Shown: positions 1 through 7,561 of the stretch, piece by piece | Layout of the letters: every line of letters begins with the position of its first letter | How positions within the stretch are numbered: position 1 is the first letter of the stretch | Assembly (NCBI GenBank): GCA_944358225.1 | Contig: CALVQP010000020.1 | Location: forward strand, 1 to 17,151 | Direction: 5' to 3' | Length of the DNA stretch: 17,151 nucleotides | Source: an uncultured Bacilli bacterium | GTDB taxonomy: Bacteria; Bacillota_I; Bacilli_A; RF39; UBA660 | Position numbers and translations under genes: made by a program | The notes under the pieces: model-generated | The model's database searches: none | Seen by the model: the letters and a program-made list of their open reading frames with translations, nothing else | Told to the model about the DNA's origin: nothing

Positions 1-1
1 A

Positions 2-457
2 ATAGATTCAGCTCTTCCTGGTGTGGAAAAAGAAGTTCAATTTACTGTTTCTTCTGATTCTTCAGCTACGGCAGCCGTTGATTATTACTTAAACTGGGCT
101 GATGTAACAAATACATTTGCTTCTAATGATGAGCTAGTTTACAGTGTAATTGGTGAAATTACTACTCCAGCTACTGGAGGTTATCCAGCAGGAACTTTAG
201 TTAGTGCTGATAATGTGACTGTTCCTCATGCAAATGGTGTCATTGGATCTGTTGGTAGATTGCAACCTGGCGAAACCCATACTTATACTTTAGTTGTACG
301 TTTTAGAGAAACTGGTAGTGATCAAAATTCTAACCAAGGAAAAGCATTTGCAGGGAAAATTTCTGTAACTACTGGAGAAAGTGCTTACTATAATAATGAT
401 AATCCAACTGGTACTCCAGATGCTCCAGATGCAGACGAAGGAATAGTAAGAGATTAA
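2..457 (+). CDS. TasA/camelysin-like SipW-dependent surface protein, 5' end missing
   Basis: This is the C-terminal ~151 residues of a secreted fibre-type protein; the frame is open from base 2, so the start lies outside the window. It aligns by eye along its length with the complete protein at 597-1229: the same ALPG motif near the start, a VTNTF block, then HTYTLxVRFRETGSDQNSN and a C-terminal DNPxGTxxAP tail. TasA/camelysin-family proteins are exported, processed by SipW and can form extracellular fibres. A GTG at 23 lacks a ribosome site and falls inside the conserved domain, so it is not the start. It is followed by a terminator at 461-488. Family assignment rests on the better-preserved paralogue downstream. 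Confidence 0.75.
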   Translation: MDSALPGVEKEVQFTVSSDSSATAAVDYYLNWADVTNTFASNDELVYSVIGEITTPATGGYPAGTLVSADNVTVPHANGVIGSVGRLQPGETHTYTLVVRFRETGSDQNSNQGKAFAGKISVTTGESAYYNNDNPTGTPDAPDADEGIVRD

Positions 458-460
458 GTG

Positions 461-488
461 AAAACTGTCGTTGTTATGACAGTTTTTT
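461..488 (+). terminator. Rho-independent terminator after first TasA-like gene
   Basis: AAAACTGTC (461-469) pairs with GACAGTTTT (478-486) across an 8-nt loop and continues into a T-run. It lies 4 nt after the stop codon of the upstream gene. Confidence 0.8.
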
Positions 489-543
489 ATTTTACTCCTT
501 TTTATTTGACGATGATTTAATTGTAAAAAATGCATACTTAGAC

Positions 544-572
544 TTGATTTAAAGCATTTTGTTTGATATAGT
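544..572 (+). promoter_or_regulatory. Sigma-A-type promoter for second TasA-like gene
   Basis: TTGATT (544-549) and TATAGT (567-572) are separated by 17 nt. The expected start of transcription lies just upstream of the AAAGGAGG ribosome site at 582-589. This suggests the paralogue is transcribed separately from the first copy, consistent with the terminator between them. Confidence 0.5.
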
Positions 573-596
573 TTTTATAGTAAAGGAGGTAGAAGC

Positions 597-1229
597 GTGG
601 ACAATAGTAAGAAAGGGAATACAATGTTACTTACAGTAATAGCTGTAGCTACTTTATTGGTGGCAATCGTGGGTGCAACATTTGCCTACTTTACAGCAAC
701 TGTTCAAGGTAATGATACTGCAAGTTCAGTAATCGTTAATACTGCAGCTTTAGGTACTGTTACTTATAAAAATGGTAATGAATTAAATATTCCTAATGCC
801 TTACCGGGAGCTCAAGCATCAGTTAAATTTACGATCGCTCAATCAGCAAGTGCTAACGTAGATGTTGATTATACTATTAGTTGGGTTAATGTAACTAATA
901 CGTTTACAAATAAGGCTGAGTTGATTTATTCCCTAGAAGGAACAAAAGATAAAACAGGAACATTAGTTAGTGTTGCTGCTGATTCTAATACTCCTGCACC
1001 TAGTTCTGCAGGTCCTATAACTGGAACAGGAACATTAAAACCGGGAGAAACTCATACTTACACATTAACAGTTCGTTTTAGAGAAACTGGTAGTGATCAA
1101 AATTCTAACCAAGGTAAGTCATTTGTTGGTAAAATTGAAGTTGCCACTGGAGAAGGTTCATATTACAATGCCGACAATCCAAGTGGTACAGATACAGCTC
1201 CAGGACCTGATACTGGAATCACTGAATAA
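597..1229 (+). CDS. TasA/camelysin-like SipW-dependent surface protein
   Basis: A 210-aa secreted protein. The GTG start is chosen because AAAGGAGG lies 7 nt upstream. Residues 1-9 are charged, residues 10-29 are hydrophobic, and GATFAYF (26-32) matches the SipW-cognate signal-peptide pattern of TasA, where cleavage falls just before the Phe-containing segment. The rest resembles the beta-rich TasA/camelysin fold, with no catalytic motif. It is a paralogue of the truncated gene upstream, including a 41-bp stretch of identical DNA (299-339 and 1074-1114). The cognate-looking peptidase gene follows at 1319. Its role is likely as a surface fibre or matrix protein; assembly into fibres is inferred from the family. 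Confidence 0.8.
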   Translation: MDNSKKGNTMLLTVIAVATLLVAIVGATFAYFTATVQGNDTASSVIVNTAALGTVTYKNGNELNIPNALPGAQASVKFTIAQSASANVDVDYTISWVNVTNTFTNKAELIYSLEGTKDKTGTLVSVAADSNTPAPSSAGPITGTGTLKPGETHTYTLTVRFRETGSDQNSNQGKSFVGKIEVATGEGSYYNADNPSGTDTAPGPDTGITE

Positions 1230-1231
1230 TG

Positions 1232-1254
1232 AAAACTGCATTTGCAGTTTTTTT
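1232..1254 (+). terminator. Rho-independent terminator between tasA-like gene and sipW
   Basis: AAAACTGC (1232-1239) pairs with GCAGTTTT (1244-1251) around a 4-nt loop, ending in seven T residues. Its stem resembles the terminator after the first copy, as expected if gene and terminator were duplicated together. Some read-through to sipW is possible. Confidence 0.8.
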
Positions 1255-1318
1255 ATGTCTCGTCTTGTATTTTTAATAACTATCCTTTATAATTTTATTA
1301 TAAGAGGAGAAGACTAAA

Positions 1319-2065
1319 ATGAACGTTAAAGGATTAAAAAGGGTATTAAAATTTGTATCTGATGTTATTGCATGGACTTGTTTGTGTTTGCTGATTTTGA
1401 TTGGTGCGTGTATTATTTACTATTTTATATGTGCAAAAATTTATGCTTCTAAAGGAGAGGAGTATAAATCTTATTTTTCACTTTATACAATAATAAGCCC
1501 TAGCATGGAACCAAATATAAAGGTTTATGATGTTATTTTAGATACGAGAGTAGATGATCCTAAAGATATTAAAGTAGGTGATGTTATTACCTTTATTTCA
1601 ACAGGCTCGCTATCTAATGGGATGACCATTACGCACCGTGTAGTAGATATCATAGAAAATGAAAATGGAATTTTCTTTATGACTAAAGGTGATAATAATC
1701 AAAGCCCTGATGGGGCACTCGTTAGTGCAGAAAACGTGTTAGGTAAAACATTATTGCGTTTTCCGCAATTGGGTAGAATTCAATTTTTTGTAGCTAGTAA
1801 AGGTGGATTTTTAATAGTAGTTATTATTCCGGCTTTGGGTATAATTATTTATGATATTATTAAATTATTTAAAAATTCGAAATTAAAAACTAAAGTCGAA
1901 AAAATTATTGAACCAATTGATAAAAAAGCAGAAGAGGACGAAAAACGCAAAAAGGCGGAAGCTGAGGCCAAAAGAAAGGCTCAATTAAAAGCTAAGTTAG
2001 CTAAACAATTAGCTATGCAAGAAGATATTTTAGATGAAGAGGATAATAGAACAAGCAAATTATGA
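1319..2065 (+). CDS. sipW: Signal peptidase I, SipW/ER type
   Basis: Membrane signal peptidase that should remove the signal peptides of the TasA-like neighbours. It is 248 aa, with AAGAGGAG upstream of the ATG. A membrane segment spans about 16-38. SPSMEP (60-65) carries the catalytic Ser62. The general base is His106 in the THRVVD motif rather than Lys, the hallmark of the SipW/ER-type Ser-His enzymes. KGDNN (123-127) supplies the conserved Asp125. A second membrane segment follows at about 160-181. The tail from about 185 is highly charged and Lys/Ala/Glu-rich, likely a cytosolic coiled coil; this extension is longer than in typical SipW. It lies between putative substrates on both sides. 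Confidence 0.9.
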   Translation: MNVKGLKRVLKFVSDVIAWTCLCLLILIGACIIYYFICAKIYASKGEEYKSYFSLYTIISPSMEPNIKVYDVILDTRVDDPKDIKVGDVITFISTGSLSNGMTITHRVVDIIENENGIFFMTKGDNNQSPDGALVSAENVLGKTLLRFPQLGRIQFFVASKGGFLIVVIIPALGIIIYDIIKLFKNSKLKTKVEKIIEPIDKKAEEDEKRKKAEAEAKRKAQLKAKLAKQLAMQEDILDEEDNRTSKL

Positions 2066-2081
2066 TTTGTTTGTTTTTTTT
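2050..2081 (+). terminator. Terminator overlapping the sipW stop codon
   Basis: AACAAGCAAAT (2050-2060) pairs with ATTTGTTTGTT (2065-2075) with one mismatch and a 4-nt loop, then runs into T residues. The stop codon TGA lies at the base of the loop side, so the hairpin overlaps the end of the gene. Confidence 0.65.
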
Positions 2082-2146
2082 AATGAGGGAATTATTGAAA
2101 TAGAATAACGATCTATGTTATTATGTATATAATGGGAGGCTAGAGT

Positions 2147-3490
2147 ATGAACAAACGTAGTTTGCGACAATTTTTGACTCGACAATCTTTTGTAGTTGTT
2201 TTTTGTTTAACGTTTGTGATACTAGGTACTGCTACACTTTCATATGGTATTTATTCTCTGAATATTTCTAGTACTAAAAATCAAGTAGTAGAATCAGGTA
2301 GTTTTAATGTTAATTTTAGATCCGGTAACGTAATTTCGAGTGATGTTTATATGGAAACTGATGAAGAAGGTATGGCACGTAGTGGTTATAGTTTATCAGT
2401 GACTAATAGCAGTAGTATGCCCATATCTTACGCAATTTTATTGGGAAGAAATACTAGTTCTATTTATAGTGATTTGGTTCCAAATAGTTATATTAAGTAT
2501 TCCATAGATGGTTCTACACCCCAAATTTTAAGTAATTCTAAAGTTTATTCAGGAAATAGTGATTCGGACTATAAGTATATAATCAAAGAGGTAAACAAAA
2601 ATACAGCTGGTACAACTAATCATAACATCAAAGTTTGGATAGATTATTCTTTGGCAACATCTTCGGCAATTAATAAATATGTCGATTTAGCGATACAAGT
2701 AGTAGCTTTAACTTCGGATCCTTCTCAACCTGGAGGTTTAGTTTTCGGATATTCGGGACAAGAAGTAGTTTATACAGTTCCTTATACGGGAACTTACAAA
2801 ATAACAGCAGCTGGAGCGCAAGGAGCGCAAGGGAACAGGTATGGTAATTTAAAATCGACAGTTATTGGGGGAAAAGGAGCAAAGATTAGTGCGGAATTTG
2901 ATCTTGAAGAAGGAGATAAATTACATATTATTGCTGGAGGCCAAGGCATTACTTCTACAGGAACGGCAGCAAATGGAGCTTCAGGCGCTGGTGGGGGAGG
3001 TAGCTTTGTATTTAAAGAAATAGCAAGTAAAACTGATTCCAGATATCAATTTACTAAGTCATCTAAAAATTATGATGTTCTACTAGTTGCCGCCGGTGGT
3101 GGTGGCACAGGAGACTTGGGATATAGTTCTTATAAAAGCTATGCGGGTTACCCGGGATATGGAGCAACATATTATTCACCATCTAATTTTCAGGCTTATA
3201 GCACCACTGTAGTAACATCGGGAACGAATAGTTCCACACAAAGTTCACCGCTGGGAATTAGTCAGTATATAAATAATGCTTTTACTATTAAGCCTACTTA
3301 TACATTAAATGGGAGTAAATGTGTAGGAGGTTTTGGTGGCGGAACTTGTAGCGGTGATGCGCGGTCTTATGGTGGCGGCTGGAGAGGATCAGGCTATTAC
3401 ACATACAGTTGGTCGCAAGGTGCAAATACTGTAGGTGTGAATGGCGCTCAGTTTGGAAATGGTTATGTAACATTAGAATTAATAAAATAA
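2147..3490 (+). CDS. Secreted glycine-rich surface protein with SipW-type N-terminus
   Basis: A 447-aa exported protein; GGGAGG lies 7 nt before the ATG. A basic N-terminus (Lys3, Arg4, Arg7, Arg12) precedes a hydrophobic segment at 14-36. A GT...SYGIYS stretch followed by ESGSFNVNF resembles the SipW-substrate layout of TasA (GT, aromatic, then SG-x-L/F). Residues ~45-195 look like a beta-rich TasA-like domain. From ~205 a glycine-rich domain begins (YTVPYTGTYKITAAGAQGAQ, later GAGGGGSF and AAGGGGTG), similar to the Gly-rich modules of many Bacillota surface proteins. Two Cys flank a GGFGGG stretch near the C-terminus. It lies directly after sipW, so processing by SipW is plausible. Function is unknown; adhesion or a matrix role would be a guess. 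Confidence 0.7.
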   Translation: MNKRSLRQFLTRQSFVVVFCLTFVILGTATLSYGIYSLNISSTKNQVVESGSFNVNFRSGNVISSDVYMETDEEGMARSGYSLSVTNSSSMPISYAILLGRNTSSIYSDLVPNSYIKYSIDGSTPQILSNSKVYSGNSDSDYKYIIKEVNKNTAGTTNHNIKVWIDYSLATSSAINKYVDLAIQVVALTSDPSQPGGLVFGYSGQEVVYTVPYTGTYKITAAGAQGAQGNRYGNLKSTVIGGKGAKISAEFDLEEGDKLHIIAGGQGITSTGTAANGASGAGGGGSFVFKEIASKTDSRYQFTKSSKNYDVLLVAAGGGGTGDLGYSSYKSYAGYPGYGATYYSPSNFQAYSTTVVTSGTNSSTQSSPLGISQYINNAFTIKPTYTLNGSKCVGGFGGGTCSGDARSYGGGWRGSGYYTYSWSQGANTVGVNGAQFGNGYVTLELIK

Positions 3491-3498
3491 TAATTCAT

Positions 3499-3524
3499 GC
3501 TTTGTTTTTTAACAAAGCTTTTTT
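3499..3524 (+). terminator. Terminator after glycine-rich protein gene
   Basis: GCTTTGTT (3499-3506) pairs perfectly with AACAAAGC (3511-3518) around TTTT and is followed by six T residues. Confidence 0.85.
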
Positions 3525-3530
3525 AATTAA

Positions 3531-3562
3531 TAAAAAACAGGTTGTAATTTAGTTACAACCTG
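3531..3562 (-). terminator. Terminator of the collagen-like gene
   Basis: A perfect 10-bp stem, CAGGTTGTAA (3538-3547) with TTACAACCTG (3553-3562), and a 5-nt loop. Read on the minus strand it ends in a T-run (complement of 3532-3537) and lies just after the stop of the gene at 3574-4383. It stands back to back with the plus-strand terminator at 3499-3524. Confidence 0.85.
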
Positions 3563-3573
3563 AATTGATAGTA

Positions 3574-4383
3574 CTAGTTAATTCTAGTAATTGATACTGC
3601 ACCAGAATATAGATCGTTAGGAACTAATGAGAAGTCTATGCTTGATGAATTAACAAATCTAAATGTTGATCCGGCAGTTGCCTGGAATATTGCATTTCCG
3701 TTGATTGTTCCAGTTTCACAGCAACCCAATTTATTGTGAGTGGAAGAATGAGCAATAAATTCGTTAGAAGGGTAAACTTGATGTAATTCGATTCCTAAGG
3801 CTTGTTTTTCATTCTCTTCACAACAGTGATTTTGATTTTTAACATTAACCCACCAATTAATTATGTATAATCCATCGCTAGGGACTTTAAATTCTCCAGT
3901 TGTTCCGTCATAGGTTATACCATTAAATAGGTTAGTGTTATTAAATTTGATTGGATCATGGCTAGCTATTAATGTTGTTGATCTATCATGGACCATAGCA
4001 CTAGCGTTGAATGATCCACCTGCAGGACCGGTAGGTCCAGTAGGACCTGTTGCCCCAGTAGGACCCTGAGGACCGGTAGGTCCAGTAGGACCCGTTTCAC
4101 CAGTAGGACCTTGAGGACCGGTAGGGCCAGTAGGACCTGTTGCCCCAGTAGGACCTTGAGGACCGGTAGGGCCAGTAGGACCCGTTGCCCCAACACCCTG
4201 AGGACCAGTAGGACCGGTAGGGCCAGTAGCGCCATAACCTTGAGGTCCAGTCGGACCAGTCGGACCTGTTGGACCTTTAGGTCCAGTAGGGCCAGTAGCG
4301 CCGTCTTTACAACAAATTGTTATACGTTGACAACATTCTTTATTGCTGTCATTATCAAATAAGACTAAATTATCTTCTTTCAT
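3574..4383 (-). CDS. BclA-like collagen-like surface protein
   Basis: A 269-aa protein; AGGAGG lies 6 nt before the ATG. Residues 1-27 have no signal peptide but contain Cys pairs (ECCQ, ICCK). Residues ~28-121 are Gly-X-Y repeats dominated by GPT, built from 15-residue units (GPTGATGPTGPTGPQ). Two places (GPQGYGATG and GPQGVGATG) lack one residue, giving short breaks in the triple-helix register. Residues ~122-269 form a beta-rich globular domain resembling the C1q/TNF-like C-terminal domain of BclA-type exosporium proteins, with two more Cys pairs (NHCCEE, LGCCET). The family forms trimeric surface filaments, often on spores. No BclA leader motif is visible, so spore location is uncertain. 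Confidence 0.85.
   Translation of the reverse strand: MKEDNLVLFDNDSNKECCQRITICCKDGATGPTGPKGPTGPTGPTGPQGYGATGPTGPTGPQGVGATGPTGPTGPQGPTGATGPTGPTGPQGPTGETGPTGPTGPQGPTGATGPTGPTGPAGGSFNASAMVHDRSTTLIASHDPIKFNNTNLFNGITYDGTTGEFKVPSDGLYIINWWVNVKNQNHCCEENEKQALGIELHQVYPSNEFIAHSSTHNKLGCCETGTINGNAIFQATAGSTFRFVNSSSIDFSLVPNDLYSGAVSITRIN
4026..4265. repeat. Tandem repeats encoding the collagen-like stretch
   Basis: Near-identical 45-bp units (15 codons, read on the minus strand) alternate with 42-bp units that lack one codon. Neighbouring units differ at only a few positions (for example GGACCGGTAGGTCCAG versus GGACCGGTAGGGCCAG). Such arrays commonly vary in copy number between strains. Confidence 0.85.
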
Positions 4384-4451
4384 TTCTTACCTCCTGGTAT
4401 AGATTATGAGATATAAAGAAAGAAGAATATTTAAAAAGCCTTGTTAACTTA

Positions 4452-4480
4452 TATTATATGCGTTTTTTTGGAAACTTGTG
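4452..4480 (-). promoter_or_regulatory. Candidate sigma-K-like (or sigma-A) promoter of the collagen-like gene
   Basis: On the minus strand CACA (complement of 4477-4480) is followed after 16 nt by CATATAATA (complement of 4452-4460). This fits the Bacillus sigma-K pattern AC, 16-17 nt, CATAnnnTA. The same bases contain TATAAT, but the matching sigma-A -35 would be the poor TCACAA. The leader to the start codon would be about 60 nt. A mother-cell promoter would agree with a BclA-like product, but the match is to a short consensus in AT-rich DNA. Confidence 0.4.
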
Positions 4481-4525
4481 ATATTTTTACTACGTTTTTT
4501 GTCTACAATTTAAATTAAATAATAA

Positions 4526-4554
4526 AAAGAACTGCGTAATGATAACAGTTCTTT
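4526..4554 (-). terminator. Terminator after the ABC permease gene
   Basis: AAAGAACTG (4526-4534) pairs perfectly with CAGTTCTTT (4546-4554). Read on the minus strand the stem ends in a T-rich tail, 5 nt past the permease stop. Confidence 0.7.
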
Positions 4555-4558
4555 AGGA

Positions 4559-5344
4559 TTAAAATTTTATTAGTTTTTTTTCGATAACTGTGATAGTTTT
4601 ATATAATATATAAGAAAATATTAATAAAAGGAAAATTCCGCTCATAACTAAATTTAAATTAAATACTTGTGTACCATACATGATTAAATATCCTAAGCCT
4701 TCTTTAGAGACTAGGAATTCCCCCATAATTACGCCGATTAAAGACATGGAAATATTTAGTTTTAATGATGAAATAATAGTTTTATAACTTGATGGGATTA
4801 TTAAATTAGTAAGAATTTGTATTTTGGATGCTTTAAAAGATTTAAGTAAAGTAATCTTATTGTGATCAACTTGTAAAAATCCATTGTAAATACTTATTAT
4901 ACTGACTATTAAGTTTATAAGTAAGGCCATTACAATAATAGAATTCATATTAGCGCCAATCCAAATAATTAGAATTGGTCCTAAGGCAACTTTTGGTAGA
5001 GAATTAATAAGGGTTAAAAACGGATCAAAAACTTTTTGAATGAATTTAAAAGAATATAAAATAATGGCGATAATAAAACCTAAAACAATTCCTAAAACAA
5101 AAGCAATTATAGTTTCATAAAATGTAGTTAAAATATGATTAAATAAGTTTCCTTGCAAGGCTAAGTCTTTAATTGTTTTTAAAATCAAACTAGGAGATGA
5201 AAATATAAATGAATTGATAATATTATATCTTGTAAGTACTTCCCATAATATAATAAATAAAGCAATTATTGATATTTGAGCTAATAAAACTAATAAATTA
5301 AATCTTTTTTGTTTTTTAATAATTTCTTGACTAGATGAACACAT
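4559..5344 (-). CDS. ABC transporter permease, SsuC/TauC/ThiX-like
   Basis: A 261-aa integral membrane protein with about six hydrophobic segments. The BPD-type EAA loop is visible near 165-185 (LKSFKASKIQILTNLIIP), where the ATPase docks, and is followed by GVIMGEFLVSKEGLGYLI, a stretch typical of nitrate/sulfonate/taurine-type permeases. The ATG overlaps the end of the ATPase gene by 14 bp, with GGAGAG just upstream, so translation is probably coupled. The upstream ATPase is broken by a 10.3-kb insertion, so the permease is cut off from its operon promoter and its intact partner. It may be silent or transcribed from inside the element. The imported substrate cannot be told from the sequence. 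Confidence 0.85.
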   Translation of the reverse strand: MCSSSQEIIKKQKRFNLLVLLAQISIIALFIILWEVLTRYNIINSFIFSSPSLILKTIKDLALQGNLFNHILTTFYETIIAFVLGIVLGFIIAIILYSFKFIQKVFDPFLTLINSLPKVALGPILIIWIGANMNSIIVMALLINLIVSIISIYNGFLQVDHNKITLLKSFKASKIQILTNLIIPSSYKTIISSLKLNISMSLIGVIMGEFLVSKEGLGYLIMYGTQVFNLNLVMSGIFLLLIFSYILYKTITVIEKKLIKF

Positions 5345-5672
5345 CTAAATCTCTCCATATTTGATCATAGTAAGTACTAAATTCTTTAGATTTGCGATTT
5401 TTTATGGGATTTGACTTATTTGTTAAGTTAATATCATAAATTTTTTTTACTTTACCGGGTCTTTTGGAAAGGACAACTATTTTATCAGCAAGAGATATCG
5501 CTTCGGCAAGATCATGTGTAACCATAATAACAGTTTTTTTCTCTTGTTTGATAATTTTATATACATCATCACTTACAGCTAGTCTTGTTTGGTAATCTAA
5601 GGCTGAAAATGGTTCATCTAGTAGTAAGAGATCTGGTTTAATGGCAAGAGTTCTAATAAGGGCAACTCTTTG
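5331..5672 (-). pseudogene. 3' half of interrupted ABC transporter ATPase gene
   Basis: This 113-codon fragment starts in mid-gene at the 10-bp repeat and reads QRVALIRTLAIKPD, then the Walker B/D-loop LLLLDEPFSALD, and the H-loop VMVTHDL-type sequence (MVTHDLAEA), ending in a usual NitT/TauT ATPase tail. It lacks the Walker A and signature motifs, which lie in the other half at 15961-16384. Joined at the repeat the two halves give an uninterrupted 251-aa ATPase, a normal length for SsuB/TauB-like proteins. No start codon or ribosome site precedes this half; internal ATG use at the MVTHDL position would give a non-functional peptide. Confidence 0.92.
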
Positions 5673-5688
5673 AATGCAGTTAAGACAC
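5663..5688. other. Element end / attachment site near the recombinase
   Basis: The core CAACTCTTTG (5663-5672) is followed by AATGCAGTTAAGACAC (5673-5688). This matches, in inverted orientation, 12 of 16 bases of the sequence inside the other end (15941-15956). The pair probably forms the two recombinase-binding arms of the circular attachment site, with the crossover inside the core. Confidence 0.75.
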
Positions 5689-5726
5689 TTTTTATTTTTT
5701 CTTTAAATTTTAATATGTATAAGGGA

Positions 5727-7340
5727 TTATTCAAAATTCCATTTTATTTGAATATCCCTAGTGTTTGTTTCTTCGTTTAACTTTCCTATATAAATTTTGT
5801 CAATAAACTCATCAACAATAACTTTGTTTAATTCATTAAGATTTTGATATTTACTAAATATTTTATCATTATTTTTAGAAGTTTCTTCTTTCGCTTTATA
5901 ATAGGCTATTTCATTATTTATAGATTTAATTTGATCACTATACATATCTTCATTTTTATTATAATCAGTTATCAAGTCTTTAAATTGTTCTACCGTTATA
6001 ACTCCATTAACTTTATCTTCATATAGACTCTTTAAATAGTTTCTAGTTTTAGAAATTTCTTTTTCGGCATTTTCCTTTTGTTTTTCCAATGATTTTATTT
6101 TATCAGTAAATCTATTTGCTTTCTTTTTTGAATCTAGGTTATTTAATTCATTTTGATCGTAATATTTCTTAATCTTTTTATTTATTGCCTCTAAAACTAC
6201 ATTTTCAAGTGCATCATACCTTATAGCCGATTTATTGATACAATCATCATATCCATCACGATTACCTGAACAAACTAAATATTCGTGCCTACTAGAGTTC
6301 TTTTTTCTCATATAGTGTTTACATTCAAGACAAAATACTTTACCAGAAAAGAGATGTACAACTCCTGTTGCTTTTACAGGTTTAGTTCTTTCTTTCATAG
6401 CAACTTGTACTTTATTAAATGTTTCTTCATCAATAATAGCCTCGTGAGTATTTTCAATTTTTATCCATTCTTTTTTATCTTTTTGCTTAATTTTATGATT
6501 TTTATAACTAATAGTAGTTCTTTTTCCTTGGATTAGATGTCCTAAATATAATTCATTTTTTAGAATGGTTTTAATGGCATTTGTAGACCATTTAATCTTT
6601 TCTCTAGGCCTATTACTAATGACATTTAATTTAATCCCTTTTTGGTATTTATAAAAGGAAGGACAAGGTATATTTTTGCTATTTAAATATTTTGCTATGC
6701 CTGTAAATCCTAATCCTGTTAAATATAAGTCGAAAATATCTTTAACGATTTCAGCAGCCACAGGATCTATAACTAATTTATTATTATCTTCTTTAGAAAT
6801 TTCATAGCCAAATGAGGCAAAAGGAGAAATAAATTCTCCTTGTTTCATTTTAGCATTAAAAGCACTTCTAATATTATTAGATACATCTTCTAAATACCAT
6901 TCATTTACAAGTCCATTTATTTGTCTTGATTTCTTATTACCTTTATTTGCAGTATCAGCATTATCAGCAAGACTTATAAATCTAACTCCCCATTCAATAA
7001 ACTTATTATGAAGATATTTTTCTATAATTTCCATATCTCTTGAAAATCTTGATTGACTTTTACATAAAACAACATCAATCTTTCCATTTTCACAATCTCT
7101 AATAAGTCTTTCAAATTCAGGTCTATAAGTTCCAGCACCTGATAAATCTTCATCACAATATTCATCAACTAATACAAATTCTTCTCTTTTGTTAACTTCT
7201 TCCATAAGAAGATGTCGTTGATTCTTTATAGATTCGCTATCATCTTCTTTATTTGTTTTGTCTTTATCTTCATCAGATAATCTTTCGTAAATACCAACTC
7301 TTAATACTTTCTTACTCTCAACACACTCCATTTCATTCAT
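5727..7340 (-). CDS. Large serine site-specific recombinase (integrase/excisionase of the element)
   Basis: A 537-aa DNA recombinase that should integrate and excise the element at CAACTCTTTG. The start is the ATG at 7340 because GGAGG lies 8 nt upstream; a longer open frame to 7397 adds a hydrophobic extension with no ribosome site. The resolvase domain spans about 12-165, with catalytic Ser22 in YERLS and the conserved arginines of QSRFSRD (96-102). The recombinase domain covers about 190-320. A zinc ribbon has CLEC, then CSGN and a downstream Cys (about 350-385). A coiled coil (about 405-470) completes the large-serine-recombinase layout, as in TndX/TnpX-type enzymes. Its position beside the element end fits this role. 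Confidence 0.95.
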   Translation of the reverse strand: MNEMECVESKKVLRVGIYERLSDEDKDKTNKEDDSESIKNQRHLLMEEVNKREEFVLVDEYCDEDLSGAGTYRPEFERLIRDCENGKIDVVLCKSQSRFSRDMEIIEKYLHNKFIEWGVRFISLADNADTANKGNKKSRQINGLVNEWYLEDVSNNIRSAFNAKMKQGEFISPFASFGYEISKEDNNKLVIDPVAAEIVKDIFDLYLTGLGFTGIAKYLNSKNIPCPSFYKYQKGIKLNVISNRPREKIKWSTNAIKTILKNELYLGHLIQGKRTTISYKNHKIKQKDKKEWIKIENTHEAIIDEETFNKVQVAMKERTKPVKATGVVHLFSGKVFCLECKHYMRKKNSSRHEYLVCSGNRDGYDDCINKSAIRYDALENVVLEAINKKIKKYYDQNELNNLDSKKKANRFTDKIKSLEKQKENAEKEISKTRNYLKSLYEDKVNGVITVEQFKDLITDYNKNEDMYSDQIKSINNEIAYYKAKEETSKNNDKIFSKYQNLNELNKVIVDEFIDKIYIGKLNEETNTRDIQIKWNFE

Positions 7341-7411
7341 AACTATTACCTCCAATACAAAGGCAATAATTAAGTTTAAAGTTAAACTTATAACCAATAC
7401 TATTATAACAT

Positions 7412-7537
7412 TTATTTAGCTGTATTAACATTAAACTCCATAAATTCAATTATTTTATACAACTTTTTGTTAATAATCTCTTTTAATTTAGCATCAGTTA
7501 TCTCATCATCTACAATATCAATAACATTATATTGCAT
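7412..7537 (-). CDS. 41-aa acidic small protein upstream of the recombinase
   Basis: A short gene encoding an acidic N-terminus (MQYNVIDIVDDEITDAKLKE) followed by a basic amphipathic helix. GAAAGGGG precedes the ATG by 6-7 nt. It ends 71 nt before the recombinase start on the same strand, so the two are likely co-transcribed. It has no Cys, membrane segment or known motif. I believe similar small ORFs accompany serine recombinases in clostridial elements, but I cannot confirm this here; a role as a recombination accessory factor would be inference. Confidence 0.55.
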   Translation of the reverse strand: MQYNVIDIVDDEITDAKLKEIINKKLYKIIEFMEFNVNTAK

Positions 7538-7561
7538 CTATTTACCCCTTTCAAAATAGAA

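Noticed and set aside
290..535. Minus-strand open frame over the end of the first TasA-like gene
   Set aside because: It overlaps a clear coding gene and a terminator, and has no ribosome site or recognisable product.
2128..2133. TATAAT as promoter of the glycine-rich protein gene
   Set aside because: It lies directly against the GGGAGG ribosome site, so the transcript would start past that site; no good -35 is placed for it.
3969..4362. Open frames on both strands in the collagen-like gene
   Set aside because: They arise from the repeat composition (Arg/Thr- or Leu/Val-rich low complexity) and lack ribosome sites.
7341..7397. Longer recombinase start at 7397
   Set aside because: It adds a hydrophobic stretch not expected in a recombinase, and the GGAGG site points to the ATG at 7340.
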